A stretch of 16,300 nt of DNA from an uncultured Gemmatimonadota bacterium (GCA_946478895.1 CAMLDY010000054.1:1-16300); one strand, 5' to 3'. Counted from the stretch's first letter, positions 1 to 7,653 are shown. Translations and numbers: made by a program. Notes: generated by a model from the letters alone, not told the origin.

Positions 1-789
1 CGCGGGCAGGACGCAGCCGAACCAGGCGATCCGGATCGACCGCTTGCCGAAGTGACCCATGTCGGCGTAGAGCGCCTCCGCTCCGGTGACGGCGAGCACG
101 ACAGCGCCGAGCACCACGAACGAATGGGTACCGTGGCTGCTGAAGAAAGTCAGCGCGTACCACGGATTCACAGCCCAGAGGATTCTCGGCTCCTTTCCGA
201 TTTCTCCGGCCCCGAGCAGCGCGATCGAAATGAACCAAAGCAGGGTGATGGGTCCGAAAATCCGCCCAACCTTCGCAGTGCCTTTCTTCTGGAAGAAGAA
301 GAGCGCGAAGATGATCACTACCGTCAGCGGGATGGCGAACTTGCCGAGGAATGGCTGGATCACGCCAAGTCCTTCTGTTGCGCTCAATACCGAGATGGCC
401 GGCGTAATGACGCCATCGCCGTAGAGCAGCGCGGCGCCGATGAGACCGATTCCGGTGATGATGATCTTCGTGTGCCGATCGCTGTCTCGATGCAGCCGCT
501 GCAGCACCAGCGCGACCAGCGCCAGGATGCCGCCTTCGCCGCGGTTGTCGGCGCGCATCACGAACACGATGTACTTGATGCTGACGACCGCAATCAGCGA
601 CCAGAGAATCAACGAGAGAACGCCGTAAACGTTGATCTCGGTGGCTGCCAGCTTGTATTCGGGCTTGAAGCACTCTCGCAGCGCGTAAAGCGGACTGGTG
701 CCGATGTCGCCATAGACGACACCCAGCGCGAGAAGAGTCAGTTTTGCGAGACGGCGGCCGGTCGGACGAGCCTGGCGATTAGTGCTGAT
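1..789 (-). CDS. kup: KUP-family potassium uptake transporter, N-terminal part (cut by window edge)
   Basis: This is an inner-membrane K+ uptake protein of the KUP/HAK/KT family, known for proton-coupled K+ import. The minus-strand translation shows the family signatures GDIGTSPLYALRECF near residue 27, DNRGEGGILAL, YGDGVITPAISVLSATEG and LAVTGAEALYADMGHFG, with several hydrophobic helices between them. About 263 codons are present; the family is usually 600 residues or more, so the rest lies left of position 1. The start is odd. The frame opens after a TAG at 799-801, and no ATG, GTG or TTG occurs before the conserved GDIGTSPLY motif. I place the start at an ATC codon (787-789) because an AGGT lies 7 nt upstream and the following residues (STNRQARPTGRRLAKL) look like a normal KUP N-terminus. 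CTG at 739-741 is the alternative. Family assignment is firm; the start is a guess. Confidence 0.9.
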   Translation of the reverse strand, partial: MSTNRQARPTGRRLAKLTLLALGVVYGDIGTSPLYALRECFKPEYKLAATEINVYGVLSLILWSLIAVVSIKYIVFVMRADNRGEGGILALVALVLQRLHRDSDRHTKIIITGIGLIGAALLYGDGVITPAISVLSATEGLGVIQPFLGKFAIPLTVVIIFALFFFQKKGTAKVGRIFGPITLLWFISIALLGAGEIGKEPRILWAVNPWYALTFFSSHGTHSFVVLGAVVLAVTGAEALYADMGHFGKRSIRIAWFGCVLPA

Positions 790-967
790 TTGCGCGACCT
801 AATAGAGGAGTTCTGTCCACCCAGTGTCTCGGGCGACCCCGGAATTTCCGCAAGCGCCGAAGCCTTTGCAAGGCCGGTACCTCAGCCGGAAAAACGGGCT
901 TTTAACGGGGCATGGCGCTTGCCTTTGATAGAGGGCAAACGCATGCAAAAAACCATGGAGGCCCCAA

Positions 968-1168
968 ATGAAGGACCTAAACGACAGAGGGTTGGAGAAC
1001 CAGGTCAAAGGCACCGCCAAAGAGATGAAGGGACAGGTCCGTGGCGACCTGGGCGATGCGACCGACAACACCAGCGAGCACATCAAGGGGCGCGCTGAAG
1101 AGATGAAGGGCAAGATACAGAAGAACTTCGGCAAAGCCGAACGCGATGCCGATTCCGATAACGACTAA
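968..1168 (+). CDS. CsbD-like general stress protein
   Basis: This is a 66-residue, highly charged, hydrophilic protein of the CsbD family. These are small abundant stress-induced proteins of unknown biochemical function, best known from the sigma-B regulon of Bacillus. The family pattern is clear: GLENQVKGTAKEMKGQVRG followed by a second KGRAEEMKGKIQKNFGKAE, i.e. two K-G-containing amphipathic helices. The ATG at 968 has a strong Shine-Dalgarno (GGAGG at 957-961, 6 nt spacing). It is the only small plus-strand gene in the left half and is monocistronic, with a strong hairpin terminator 14 bp after its stop. The 167 bp upstream (801-967) hold its promoter region, but I could not find a convincing -35/-10 pair. 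Its neighbour is a K+ transporter, which would fit an osmotic-stress theme, but that is only inference. Confidence 0.9.
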   Translation: MKDLNDRGLENQVKGTAKEMKGQVRGDLGDATDNTSEHIKGRAEEMKGKIQKNFGKAERDADSDND

Positions 1169-1181
1169 GCTCTGATCATGA

Positions 1182-1213
1182 AAAACGCCGGTGCTCATCA
1201 GCACCGGCGTTTT
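1182..1213. terminator. Bidirectional intrinsic terminator between csbD-like gene and the efflux/sigma operon
   Basis: A perfect 14-bp inverted repeat (AAAACGCCGGTGCT at 1182-1195, AGCACCGGCGTTTT at 1200-1213) encloses a 4-nt CATC loop. The GC-rich stem has an A tract on one side and a T tract (TTTTGTTTT) on the other, so it works as a Rho-independent terminator in both directions. It lies between two convergent genes: the plus-strand csbD-like gene (stop 1168) and the minus-strand Spy-like gene (stop 1233). It therefore ends both transcription units. Confidence 0.93.
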
Positions 1214-1232
1214 GTTTTCTGATTGTGGTGTT

Positions 1233-1685
1233 TTAGTAGGTTTGGTTGCCCGGCGGCCCGCCCCGCCCGCCGCCACCGCGCGCAGCCGAGTCCTTCCCGC
1301 GCCGCTCGGCGAGATCTTTTCGCGCAGCCTCGCGCATCCGATCCAGCTTCTTCTGCTGGTCGGCGTTGAGAAGCTTCTTGATCTGCGAGTGCGTGCTGTC
1401 GCTGACTTCGCGCGCGAGTACGGCGATCGAGTCGAGCTGCGGCTGTACGGGCTTGTAAAGCGCGATGATCTGCCGGTGGCGCTGCTCGATCAGCGAATCG
1501 ATCGACGTCTGCTGCTTCGGCGTCAGCTTGAGCTCCTCGGCCATCCGCTGCCGGTACCCGCGAGAGCCGCGGTCGCCATGACCATGCTTCGCATCCATGA
1601 CGCGGTCGGCGGTGAAGCCGAGCGCGCCACCGGCCACGAATGCGCCGAGCAGAAACATCAATGCGTAACCCTTGGAACGTTCCAT
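1233..1685 (-). CDS. Spy/CpxP-like periplasmic LTxxQ-motif protein
   Basis: This 150-residue protein has an N-terminal membrane segment or signal (about residues 7-25, GYALMFLLGAFVAGGALGF) and a helical, charged periplasmic domain. It carries two LTxxQ-type motifs, LTPKQ at 54-58 and LNADQ at 106-110. These mark the Spy/CpxP family of periplasmic chaperones and sensors, which also includes the metal sensor CnrX. A short His/Gly stretch (KHGHGDRG, 33-40) follows the membrane segment, and the C-terminus is a Gly/Arg-rich tail. The frame is open further upstream, but the ATG at 1685 is chosen because GAGG lies 5 nt before it, overlapping the stop of the upstream anti-sigma candidate (7 nt gap). 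It is the last gene of the operon, just before the terminator. Being co-transcribed with ECF sigma and anti-sigma genes suggests it senses or buffers envelope damage; that role is inference. Confidence 0.8.
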   Translation of the reverse strand: MERSKGYALMFLLGAFVAGGALGFTADRVMDAKHGHGDRGSRGYRQRMAEELKLTPKQQTSIDSLIEQRHRQIIALYKPVQPQLDSIAVLAREVSDSTHSQIKKLLNADQQKKLDRMREAARKDLAERRGKDSAARGGGGRGGPPGNQTY

Positions 1686-1692
1686 CGATTCC

Positions 1693-2103
1693 TCAGTGAG
1701 AGAGGACGTAGCGGAAGGTCGCTTCCCGCTGCGACGAGCCATCGTGCGGAGCAATGACGACCTGCACCGCACCCGGCAGGAAGTCGGATGCAAGCGGCTC
1801 GGTGACCGCTTCGTAGCTCGTGCTCAGGTCGTCGTCTTTCTGACGCGACCACACCACACCGGCTGCCGCGAACAACAGCGCCGCAGCGGCCAGGCCGGGG
1901 CCCGCCCAGCTGGCAAGATCCGACCACCAGTTCACCGGAATCACCGCCGCGGCTTCGTGCTCCCTGACATAGGCGAGAATGCGGGACTGGAGCCCGTCCC
2001 AATACGCGCCTTCGGCGGGCGGTGCATAGACATCACGCAGCATCGCTGTGATCCGTGCGTCGCCTTCGTTGTCGTCGAGTCGCAAATTGGTTCGATCTTC
2101 CAT
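1693..2103 (-). CDS. Putative membrane-bound anti-sigma factor (Cys-free)
   Basis: This 136-residue protein has a soluble N-terminal part (1-60), one transmembrane helix (about 66-86, WAGPGLAAAALLFAAAGVVW) and a C-terminal segment of about 50 residues expected to be periplasmic. This layout and its position directly after an ECF sigma gene are typical of anti-sigma factors, which hold the sigma factor at the membrane until a signal arrives. It contains no cysteine at all, so it is not a zinc-type (HxxxCxxC) anti-sigma. The sequence itself carries no signature I can name, so the call rests on topology and context. The ATG is only 2 nt after the sigma gene's stop, and a full AAGGAG (2109-2114) overlaps the end of the sigma gene, so translation is probably coupled. 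A structural protein of unknown function is the alternative. Confidence 0.65.
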   Translation of the reverse strand: MEDRTNLRLDDNEGDARITAMLRDVYAPPAEGAYWDGLQSRILAYVREHEAAAVIPVNWWSDLASWAGPGLAAAALLFAAAGVVWSRQKDDDLSTSYEAVTEPLASDFLPGAVQVVIAPHDGSSQREATFRYVLSH

Positions 2104-2105
2104 CG

Positions 2106-2750
2106 CTACTCCTTCAGGTTCCCCAACAATACCCGCAGCTTCTGCCGCGCATGGTGCAAATCCGAGCGGGCGGTGCCGCCCGGTATCCCCAACATCTCGC
2201 CAATCTCCGCGTGGGTAAAGCCCTCGATGTCGTGGAGGACTATCACCGAACGCGCGCGCTCCGGAAGCTCCGCCAGTGCCGCGACGAGCCGCCGCCGCAG
2301 CTCTCCACTCTCCGCAGGATCGCGGAAGGTGGCCGGAATCGAATCAGAGAGCTCCTCGGCGTTTCGCACCTTTCGTCGCCGGGCCAGATCGAGCGCCGCG
2401 TTGGCGACGATCCGATTCAGCCATGCTCCGAAAGCCTGCGACGGGTCGAACCGGTCGAGCGCCTGGTGCGCGCGCAGAAAACCCTCCTGCACCGCATCCT
2501 CAGCATCCTCGTGCGTCATCACGATCGACCGCGCCACGATGTAGGCGCGCCGCTGGTGAAGACGTACGAGCCCGGCGAATCCCCGCTCGTCCCCCTGTTT
2601 AGCGAGACTTACGAGCTCTCTTTCTTCTTCAGAAATACGTATGGCTGGGTTGGACTGTTGGGGGCCGGGCAAGGGCGTTGGGAAGGGGTCCTGGCCATAA
2701 GATACGGCTGGAGTCCCTGTGCCGGTGTCGTCAGCGCCCGCAGCAGTCAA
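2106..2750 (-). CDS. ECF-type RNA polymerase sigma factor
   Basis: This 214-residue protein has sigma-70 region 2 at about residues 45-128 (DAEDAVQEGFLRAHQALDRFDPSQAFGAWLNRIVANAALDLARRR) and region 4 at about 155-210 (ELPERARSVIVLHDIEGFTHAEIGEMLGIPGGTARSDLHHARQKL). It lacks regions 1 and 3, as expected for the extracytoplasmic-function class. It would direct RNA polymerase to a stress regulon. The start is a TTG at 2750, supported by an AGGAG 6 nt upstream; no ATG occurs before region 2. The first 40 residues are a poorly conserved Pro/Gly-rich extension. It is tucked 9 bp behind the MFS pump gene and followed by an anti-sigma candidate and a Spy-like protein. I saw no obvious ECF-type promoter of its own, so it probably depends on the upstream operon promoter. 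Confidence 0.93.
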   Translation of the reverse strand: MTAAGADDTGTGTPAVSYGQDPFPTPLPGPQQSNPAIRISEEERELVSLAKQGDERGFAGLVRLHQRRAYIVARSIVMTHEDAEDAVQEGFLRAHQALDRFDPSQAFGAWLNRIVANAALDLARRRKVRNAEELSDSIPATFRDPAESGELRRRLVAALAELPERARSVIVLHDIEGFTHAEIGEMLGIPGGTARSDLHHARQKLRVLLGNLKE

Positions 2751-2756
2751 TGTGCG

Positions 2757-2761
2757 CTCCT
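2757..2761 (-). promoter_or_regulatory. Shine-Dalgarno that fixes the TTG start of the ECF sigma gene
   Basis: On the minus strand AGGAG follows directly from the TAG stop of the MFS pump gene (TAGGAG, 2762-2757) and lies 6 nt before TTG at 2750. The stop codon and the ribosome-binding site share bases, which suggests that ribosomes finishing the pump gene re-initiate on the sigma gene. This supports TTG as the real start. Confidence 0.7.
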
Positions 2762-4316
2762 AGTGGACCGGTCCCATCGCGCCGCGCGCCCGCCCCGTCC
2801 TGAACAGCAGCAGCAAGGGCAGACCGAAAACCAGCACCAGCCCACTGTACAGATAGATCTTCGAGAACGCGAGCATACTCGACTGCACCGACACCTGCCG
2901 GTCGAGAATCGCCAGGGCCTGCTGCTGCGCGGTCATCGGGTTGATCCCGCGCGCGATCAAACCGCGCGTGATCAGCGCCAGTCTGCTTATCGTCTCCGGA
3001 TTGTTGGCGCCGACGTGCTCGACGAGCACCGCCTTTTCCGCGGCGACGAATCGCGCCAGCAGCGTCGCCATCACCGCGATGCCCAGCGAGCCGCCGAGCT
3101 GGCGCATCAAGTTGAACATGCCGGTCCCCTGCGCCAGATCCTTCACCCGTAAATCCGCCATCGTCGCGTTGGTGAGGGGCACGAAGATGAGCCCTAAACC
3201 CACGCCGCGCAGAATCAACGGCCAGAACAAATCGTGCGCGCCGCTCGCCGAGGTGAGATGCGAGAGCTTGAGCATCGACCAGAAGAACAGAAATGCGCCG
3301 GCGACCACGGTGTAGCGCGCGTCGAGGCGCATCGCGTTGCGTCCCACCACCGCCATCGTCACCGCCGATGCGATGGCGCCGGGCAGAATGATCTTTCCCG
3401 TTTGCCACGCCGTCATCTGCAACAATTGCTGCAAAAAAACCGGCAAGATGAAAACGGATCCGTATAACGCGAAGCCGAGCAACAATCCGAGGCTCACGCC
3501 GGCGGTCAGCTGCCGACTCTTCAGAATCCTGAAATTGATCACTGGCTCGTCGGTCGTCAGCTCGTGCCAGATCAAGGCGATGCCCGACGCGAGGGCCACC
3601 ACGCCGAGCAGCGTGACGAACCGTGAATCCCACCAGTCGTAGCGCTCGCCGCGCTCGAGCATCCACTGCAGCGACCCGACGCAAAGCGTCAGCAGAACGA
3701 TGCCTACGTAATCGATCTTCTCGGCGCGTTCCTGGTGCGCTGCATCGTGGACGTAGGTGACGGTGAGAATCGCCGCGATGATGCCGAGCGGGACGTTGAT
3801 GTAGAAGATCCACGGCCAGTTGTAATTGTCGGTGATCCAGCCGCCAAGGGTCGGTCCGAGCGTTGGTCCGACCATGACGCCGACGCCGAAGATCGCCATG
3901 CCGGTACCCGCTTCCTCGGGCGGGAACGACTCGTACAACGTTGCCTGGGCCGTGGAGAGCAGCGCGCCGCCACCGATGCCCTGGATCACCCGCCAGAAAA
4001 TCAGCGGCAGCAGCGAGTGCGATGCGCCGCAGAAGAACGATGCGCCGGTAAAAAGCAGAATCGAACCGGTGAAGTAGCGCTTGCGGCCGAAGTACGCCGA
4101 CAGCCATCCCGACATCGGGATGATGATGACGTTGGCGATGATGTATGCCGTCGATACCCACGCGATCTCGTCGAGCGTGGCGCCGAGGTTTCCCATCATG
4201 TGCGGGATGGCGACGTTGACGATCGAGGTGTCGATCAGCTCGAGCATCGCCGCCATCGTGACGGTGGCGGCGATGATGTACTTGTGGGCGTACCGGTCTT
4301 CAGAGGATGTGATCAT
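2760..4316 (-). CDS. DHA2-family (EmrB/QacA-type) MFS multidrug efflux transporter
   Basis: This proton-driven inner-membrane drug exporter has 518 residues from the ATG at 4316, close to EmrB (about 510). It shows the DHA2 signatures: LELIDTSIVNVAIP in the first helix (residues 25-38), the loop motif GWLSAYFGRKR (70-80), RVIQGIGGGALL, and antiporter motif C GVGVMVGPTLGPTLGGWI (about 144-161). The many hydrophobic segments fit the usual 14 helices. With the adaptor and outer-membrane factor encoded upstream it should form a tripartite EmrAB-TolC-type pump across both membranes. The frame extends upstream. A GTG at 4346 overlaps the adaptor's stop (GTGA) and would add 10 residues, so it is an equally plausible start; neither has a strong Shine-Dalgarno. 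Substrate cannot be told from sequence. Confidence 0.93.
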   Translation of the reverse strand: MITSSEDRYAHKYIIAATVTMAAMLELIDTSIVNVAIPHMMGNLGATLDEIAWVSTAYIIANVIIIPMSGWLSAYFGRKRYFTGSILLFTGASFFCGASHSLLPLIFWRVIQGIGGGALLSTAQATLYESFPPEEAGTGMAIFGVGVMVGPTLGPTLGGWITDNYNWPWIFYINVPLGIIAAILTVTYVHDAAHQERAEKIDYVGIVLLTLCVGSLQWMLERGERYDWWDSRFVTLLGVVALASGIALIWHELTTDEPVINFRILKSRQLTAGVSLGLLLGFALYGSVFILPVFLQQLLQMTAWQTGKIILPGAIASAVTMAVVGRNAMRLDARYTVVAGAFLFFWSMLKLSHLTSASGAHDLFWPLILRGVGLGLIFVPLTNATMADLRVKDLAQGTGMFNLMRQLGGSLGIAVMATLLARFVAAEKAVLVEHVGANNPETISRLALITRGLIARGINPMTAQQQALAILDRQVSVQSSMLAFSKIYLYSGLVLVFGLPLLLLFRTGRARGAMGPVH

Positions 4317-4342
4317 CCCCGAAGACCGCAGTACGGCGGTGC

Positions 4343-5473
4343 TCACCGGCCCGAAGTGTTGACGTGCACCACCGCGGAGAGGCCGGGACGCAGCGGATAG
4401 TTTCCGGCGCACGGCCTGGTCACCGCGATGCGCACGGGAACGCGCTGGACGACCTTGGTGAAGTTGCCAGTGGCGTTGTCGGGCGGAAGCAGCGCGAACT
4501 TGGCTCCGGTCGCACCGCTGACGCTCTCCACTTTGCCTTCACCCTTGCAGCCGCCGTAGGCGTCGACCTCGAATTCCACGGGCTGGCCGGGGTGGATCTT
4601 GGCGAGCTGGGTTTCCTTGAAGTTCGCCGTTACCCACACGCCCGTATCCGCCACGATGCTCATCAGCGGTTGACCGGCGGCGACCAGCTGGCCGACCTCG
4701 ACCTGTTTGCGTGACACCTCGCCCGACGCGGGCGCGGTGATGCGGGTGTAATCGAGCTGGAGCTGGGCGTTGTCGAGCGCAGCGCGCGCGGCAAGAGTGC
4801 GCGCGTTGGCGACTCTCACCCCCGCCTCGGCGGTGTTCACGGTCCCGCCCGCGGCAAGCGCCTGGCGCTCGGCGGCGAGAAGGTTCGCGTGCGCGACATC
4901 AGCCGAAGCCTGCGCGGCGTCGAGCTGCTGCCGGGAGATGATCTGCTTGTTCGCCAGCTCCTTGGCGCGCGCGAGATCGGCGTCGGCCTTGTTCGCGTTG
5001 GCGCGAGCGGCACCGATCTGGGCGTCGAGCGCGGCACGTTGCCCGGCGGCGCTCTGTACCTGTGCCTGCGCCTGCCCGGCGAAACCGCTGCCGCCGGCCG
5101 TCGCTTCGGCCGCTGCCAGATCGGCCTCAGCCTGCTGGAGACGGACGCGGTAGTCGTCGTCCTCGAGCTGAACGAGCAGCTGTCCGGCTTTGACGTGATC
5201 GTTCTCGTTGACGTTCACCGTCTTCACGTACGCGCCGACTTTCGCCAGGACCGGGACGATGTGGCCGTCGATCTGGGCGTTGTCGGTCGACTGGTGGGAG
5301 CGACCGTAGCTCCACTTCTGGAAAGCCCAGATCAGAACCAGGAGTCCGACGATCGCGACGATGCCGAGAATGATTTTCTTCTTCGTCGAGGGTCCCTCGG
5401 ACTCGGGAGCCGGCGAGCTGCCGTTGCGCACGACCGTTGTCTCGCGGGTCTCCGTCTCCATTGCAGTAGCCAT
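4343..5473 (-). CDS. EmrA/HlyD-type periplasmic adaptor subunit of efflux pump
   Basis: This 376-residue membrane fusion protein links the MFS pump to the outer-membrane channel. It has a cytoplasmic N-terminus, one membrane helix (about residues 34-52, IILGIVAIVGLLVLIWAFQ), and then the family motif STDNAQIDGHIVPV (62-75). This is followed by a biotinyl-lipoyl half motif (VNENDHVKAGQLLVQLED), a long Ala/Gln-rich coiled-coil hairpin, the second lipoyl half (APASGEVSRKQVEVGQLVAAGQPL) and a beta-barrel domain. The ATG at 5473 is chosen over the longer open frame because an AGGA lies 5 nt upstream and the gap to the previous gene is then 55 bp. Its stop (TGA, 4343-4345) overlaps a possible GTG start of the pump gene. 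Confidence 0.93.
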   Translation of the reverse strand: MATAMETETRETTVVRNGSSPAPESEGPSTKKKIILGIVAIVGLLVLIWAFQKWSYGRSHQSTDNAQIDGHIVPVLAKVGAYVKTVNVNENDHVKAGQLLVQLEDDDYRVRLQQAEADLAAAEATAGGSGFAGQAQAQVQSAAGQRAALDAQIGAARANANKADADLARAKELANKQIISRQQLDAAQASADVAHANLLAAERQALAAGGTVNTAEAGVRVANARTLAARAALDNAQLQLDYTRITAPASGEVSRKQVEVGQLVAAGQPLMSIVADTGVWVTANFKETQLAKIHPGQPVEFEVDAYGGCKGEGKVESVSGATGAKFALLPPDNATGNFTKVVQRVPVRIAVTRPCAGNYPLRPGLSAVVHVNTSGR

Positions 5474-5528
5474 AGCTGTCCTGTTGTGCCTGATGGTGTG
5501 ATAAAGAGTTGTTGCTAGAGCGTAATTA

Positions 5529-6926
5529 TCATCGCAAAGTCGTAACGCTTCCGGTCGCGCGCGCGAGCGCGACCCGCGCCAGCTGATAAAGCGTCTCCGC
5601 ATCGTTGACCAGAGTCCGCGAGGACGTCAGCGCCAGCGACGCGTTCACTACGTCCGCGTTGCCCGCGACACCGGCATTGAAGCGATCGCGCGCCTGCGCA
5701 AGCTCCTGCTCCGCCAGCTGCAGCCTTTCGGTGGCGGCGGCCAGCTGCTCGCGAGCACCGTCGAGATCGATCAGCGCGCCGCGGACGTCGGCGCGCGCCT
5801 GCTGCTCGACGTCGCGCTGCCGGACCTCGGCTTCCCTGACCACCGATTGCTGCTCCTGCACACGTGCTTCTCTGCGGAAGCCGTCGAAGATCGGCACCGA
5901 GACTTGCAGGCCCCAGGTGTAAGTGTTGAGGAGCTTGGCGCCGTTCTTTCCAATCACTCCATCGTCGGCGACCAACCCCAGCGAAGGCAGGCGCTCGGCC
6001 TTGATCGCGGAGAGTGCCTGCTTCGCGGCGCGCACGCGCTGTTCTTCGGCGACGAGGTCGGGCCGGTTGGCGAGTGCCTGAGCGACGAGGGTGGCTTCGT
6101 CGGGGATAGTCTCGACGGGCGCGGTCGTCGACAGAGAATCGGTGAGGACCAGATCGGTTCCGACCGGAACCGCCAGGGCGCGCACAAGATCGAGGTGCGC
6201 ATGATCGCGTGCATTGCGTGACGAGAGCAGCGCGGCGCGAGTGGCCGCGAGCTGCGCGCGCGCGCGGGTGACGTCGAGTCCAACGCCGGTGCCCGCCTGG
6301 AGCTGTGACTGGGCGATTCTCAGGAGGTCGGTGGCGAGGAGCGTGTCCGCCTGGCGCGCACGCAGGTCGGCATCGGCGCGCATTGCTCTCACGTAGGCAT
6401 TGGTGGCGGTCGTCGCCGCCTGCTCGGCGGTCGCCTCGGCATCGGCGTTAGAGGAGCGAGCGGCGGCCTGAGCGGAGCGGACGCGGCCGATGGCGGCGAA
6501 GTCGAGCAGGTTCTGCTGGACTCTGCCGCGCACGTCGAGCGTGTTCACGGGACCTTCCACCTGGCCCTGAGGATCGAAGAGAGGAGGAACGCCGGGCTGC
6601 GAAGGGAAATCGATGCCGAGGGTCGAGGTGTTGAAGGTGCGACCGGCTTCCTGGACGTAGCTGCTGATGTTGGGCAGCAGGTCGGCGCGCCGCTGCCGCA
6701 CGCGTGCCTGGGCTTCATCGGCGCGGAAGCGCGCGCCCTGGGCGAGCGCGCTCTGGCGCGCGGCGAGGCGTGCAGCATCGCCAAGGCTCAGGCGCACGAC
6801 GCCGCCCGCCTGCGAGATGGCTGGGGGTGAGGAGTCGGGCGTCTGGGCGACCGCGGTGCTGGTCGCGAGCGCAAGAGTGACAGCCGACGCGAGCAAACGC
6901 GTCGCGCGAGGGAAAATCTCAGTCAT
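5529..6926 (-). CDS. TolC-like outer-membrane efflux protein (OEP family)
   Basis: This 465-residue outer-membrane channel component has a signal peptide at residues 1-27 (hydrophobic LLASAVTLALATSTAVA, cleavage before QTP). Two OEP repeats follow, rich in Ala, Gln and Arg with long helices. Typical OEP features are LSLGDAARLAARQSALAQ at the start of the first half, LPNISSYVQEAG, and in the second half LANRPDLVAEEQRVRAAKQAL, LPSLGLVADDG, WGLQVSVPIFDGFRREARV and a helix ending RFNAGVAGNADVVNASLAL. It provides the exit duct for the MFS pump encoded downstream. Its ATG (6924-6926) overlaps the end of the TetR gene by 8 bp (ATGACTGA), so the two are translated from one message. Confidence 0.93.
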   Translation of the reverse strand: MTEIFPRATRLLASAVTLALATSTAVAQTPDSSPPAISQAGGVVRLSLGDAARLAARQSALAQGARFRADEAQARVRQRRADLLPNISSYVQEAGRTFNTSTLGIDFPSQPGVPPLFDPQGQVEGPVNTLDVRGRVQQNLLDFAAIGRVRSAQAAARSSNADAEATAEQAATTATNAYVRAMRADADLRARQADTLLATDLLRIAQSQLQAGTGVGLDVTRARAQLAATRAALLSSRNARDHAHLDLVRALAVPVGTDLVLTDSLSTTAPVETIPDEATLVAQALANRPDLVAEEQRVRAAKQALSAIKAERLPSLGLVADDGVIGKNGAKLLNTYTWGLQVSVPIFDGFRREARVQEQQSVVREAEVRQRDVEQQARADVRGALIDLDGAREQLAAATERLQLAEQELAQARDRFNAGVAGNADVVNASLALTSSRTLVNDAETLYQLARVALARATGSVTTLR

Positions 6927-7620
6927 GTTGAAGTGGAATGAACTGAATGTCGTCGAGGGGAGCGCCGTCGGCCTGCGCGCAGGCGCCGCCGGAATTGGCG
7001 AGGGAGTGCAGATAGAATTGGGCCAGCTCCTGGAAAACGTCCTCTTCCTTCTTGTGGCAGAGAAGAGGGACGCCGGTTTGCTTATCGCTCCAGATCCCGT
7101 TCATGACGGTGAGGGCGACGAGCATGCGCGCGGCGGTAACGGGCTCGACGTCCCGGAACTCACCGGTTTCGACTCCGCGTTTGATGATACCGCTGAGGAG
7201 CCGGAGTCCGCGGGTGACGACTTCGTCGGCGTAGAACTTGGCGAGGTCGGGGAATTGGTGGAGCTCGCCGAGGACGAGGCGATGGATGGTGCCGAAGACG
7301 GGGGAGCGGACGAACTTCCAGTAGCCGCGCATGGCGGCGCAGAGTTGTTCGGTCGGGGTACCGCCGGAGATGGTACGTTCTCCCGATTCGATGGCGGCGA
7401 CGGCGGTCTGCCGGATCATCTCGCGGAAGAGCTCTTCCTTATTGGGGAAGTAGAGGTAGATGGTGCCTTTGGAGACGCCGGCGCGGTGGGCGATGTCCTG
7501 GAGTCGGGCATTGGCGAGCCCGCATTCTCCGAAAACTTCGAGGGCGGCCTCGATGATTTGCTGGGGCCGGTGCTCGGGGCGTCTACGCCATTTTGGTGCA
7601 GCGGGCTTGGACTTGGGCAT
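6919..7620 (-). CDS. TetR/AcrR-family transcriptional repressor of the efflux operon
   Basis: This 233-residue regulator has an N-terminal helix-turn-helix domain at about residues 20-66 (IIEAALEVFGECGLANARLQDIAHRAGVSKGTIYLYFPNKEELF, a textbook TetR signature) and an all-helical ligand-binding domain behind it. The N-terminus is Lys/Arg/Pro-rich. It is the first gene of the efflux operon. Immediately upstream lie a promoter and a perfect 20-bp palindrome, so it most likely represses its own transcription and that of the six genes behind it until an inducer, probably a pump substrate, binds. The start ATG at 7620 has no recognisable Shine-Dalgarno and only a short leader (about 24 nt from the predicted transcription start). 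Confidence 0.94.
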   Translation of the reverse strand: MPKSKPAAPKWRRRPEHRPQQIIEAALEVFGECGLANARLQDIAHRAGVSKGTIYLYFPNKEELFREMIRQTAVAAIESGERTISGGTPTEQLCAAMRGYWKFVRSPVFGTIHRLVLGELHQFPDLAKFYADEVVTRGLRLLSGIIKRGVETGEFRDVEPVTAARMLVALTVMNGIWSDKQTGVPLLCHKKEEDVFQELAQFYLHSLANSGGACAQADGAPLDDIQFIPLQHD

Positions 7621-7633
7621 TGCTAAACAAATA

Positions 7634-7653
7634 ATTACTGACCGGTCAGTAAT
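7634..7653. promoter_or_regulatory. TetR-family operator palindrome
   Basis: ATTACTGACCGGTCAGTAAT is a perfect 20-bp inverted repeat, 13 bp before the TetR gene start. It covers the end of the -10 box and the predicted transcription start, the classic position for repression by blocking RNA polymerase. A third half site ACTGAC (7656-7661) follows 19 bp after the first one (7637-7642), so the operator may extend to about 7663 and bind more than one dimer. Confidence 0.85.

Noticed and set aside
905..938. Possible sigma-54 type promoter (TGGCGC then TTGC) before the CsbD-like gene
   Set aside because: The GG and GC elements are too close together (no 5-bp spacer), so the site cannot fit sigma-54.
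52..1098. 348-codon plus-strand frame across the KUP gene and the CsbD-like gene
   Set aside because: It runs antisense through clear KUP motifs and then out of frame through the CsbD-like gene; low-complexity Asp/Arg/Gln composition.
2731..4161. 476-codon minus-strand frame overlapping the MFS pump in another register
   Set aside because: Its product is extremely Arg/His/Ala-rich and lacks hydrophobic helices, while the overlapping frame has full DHA2 transporter motifs.
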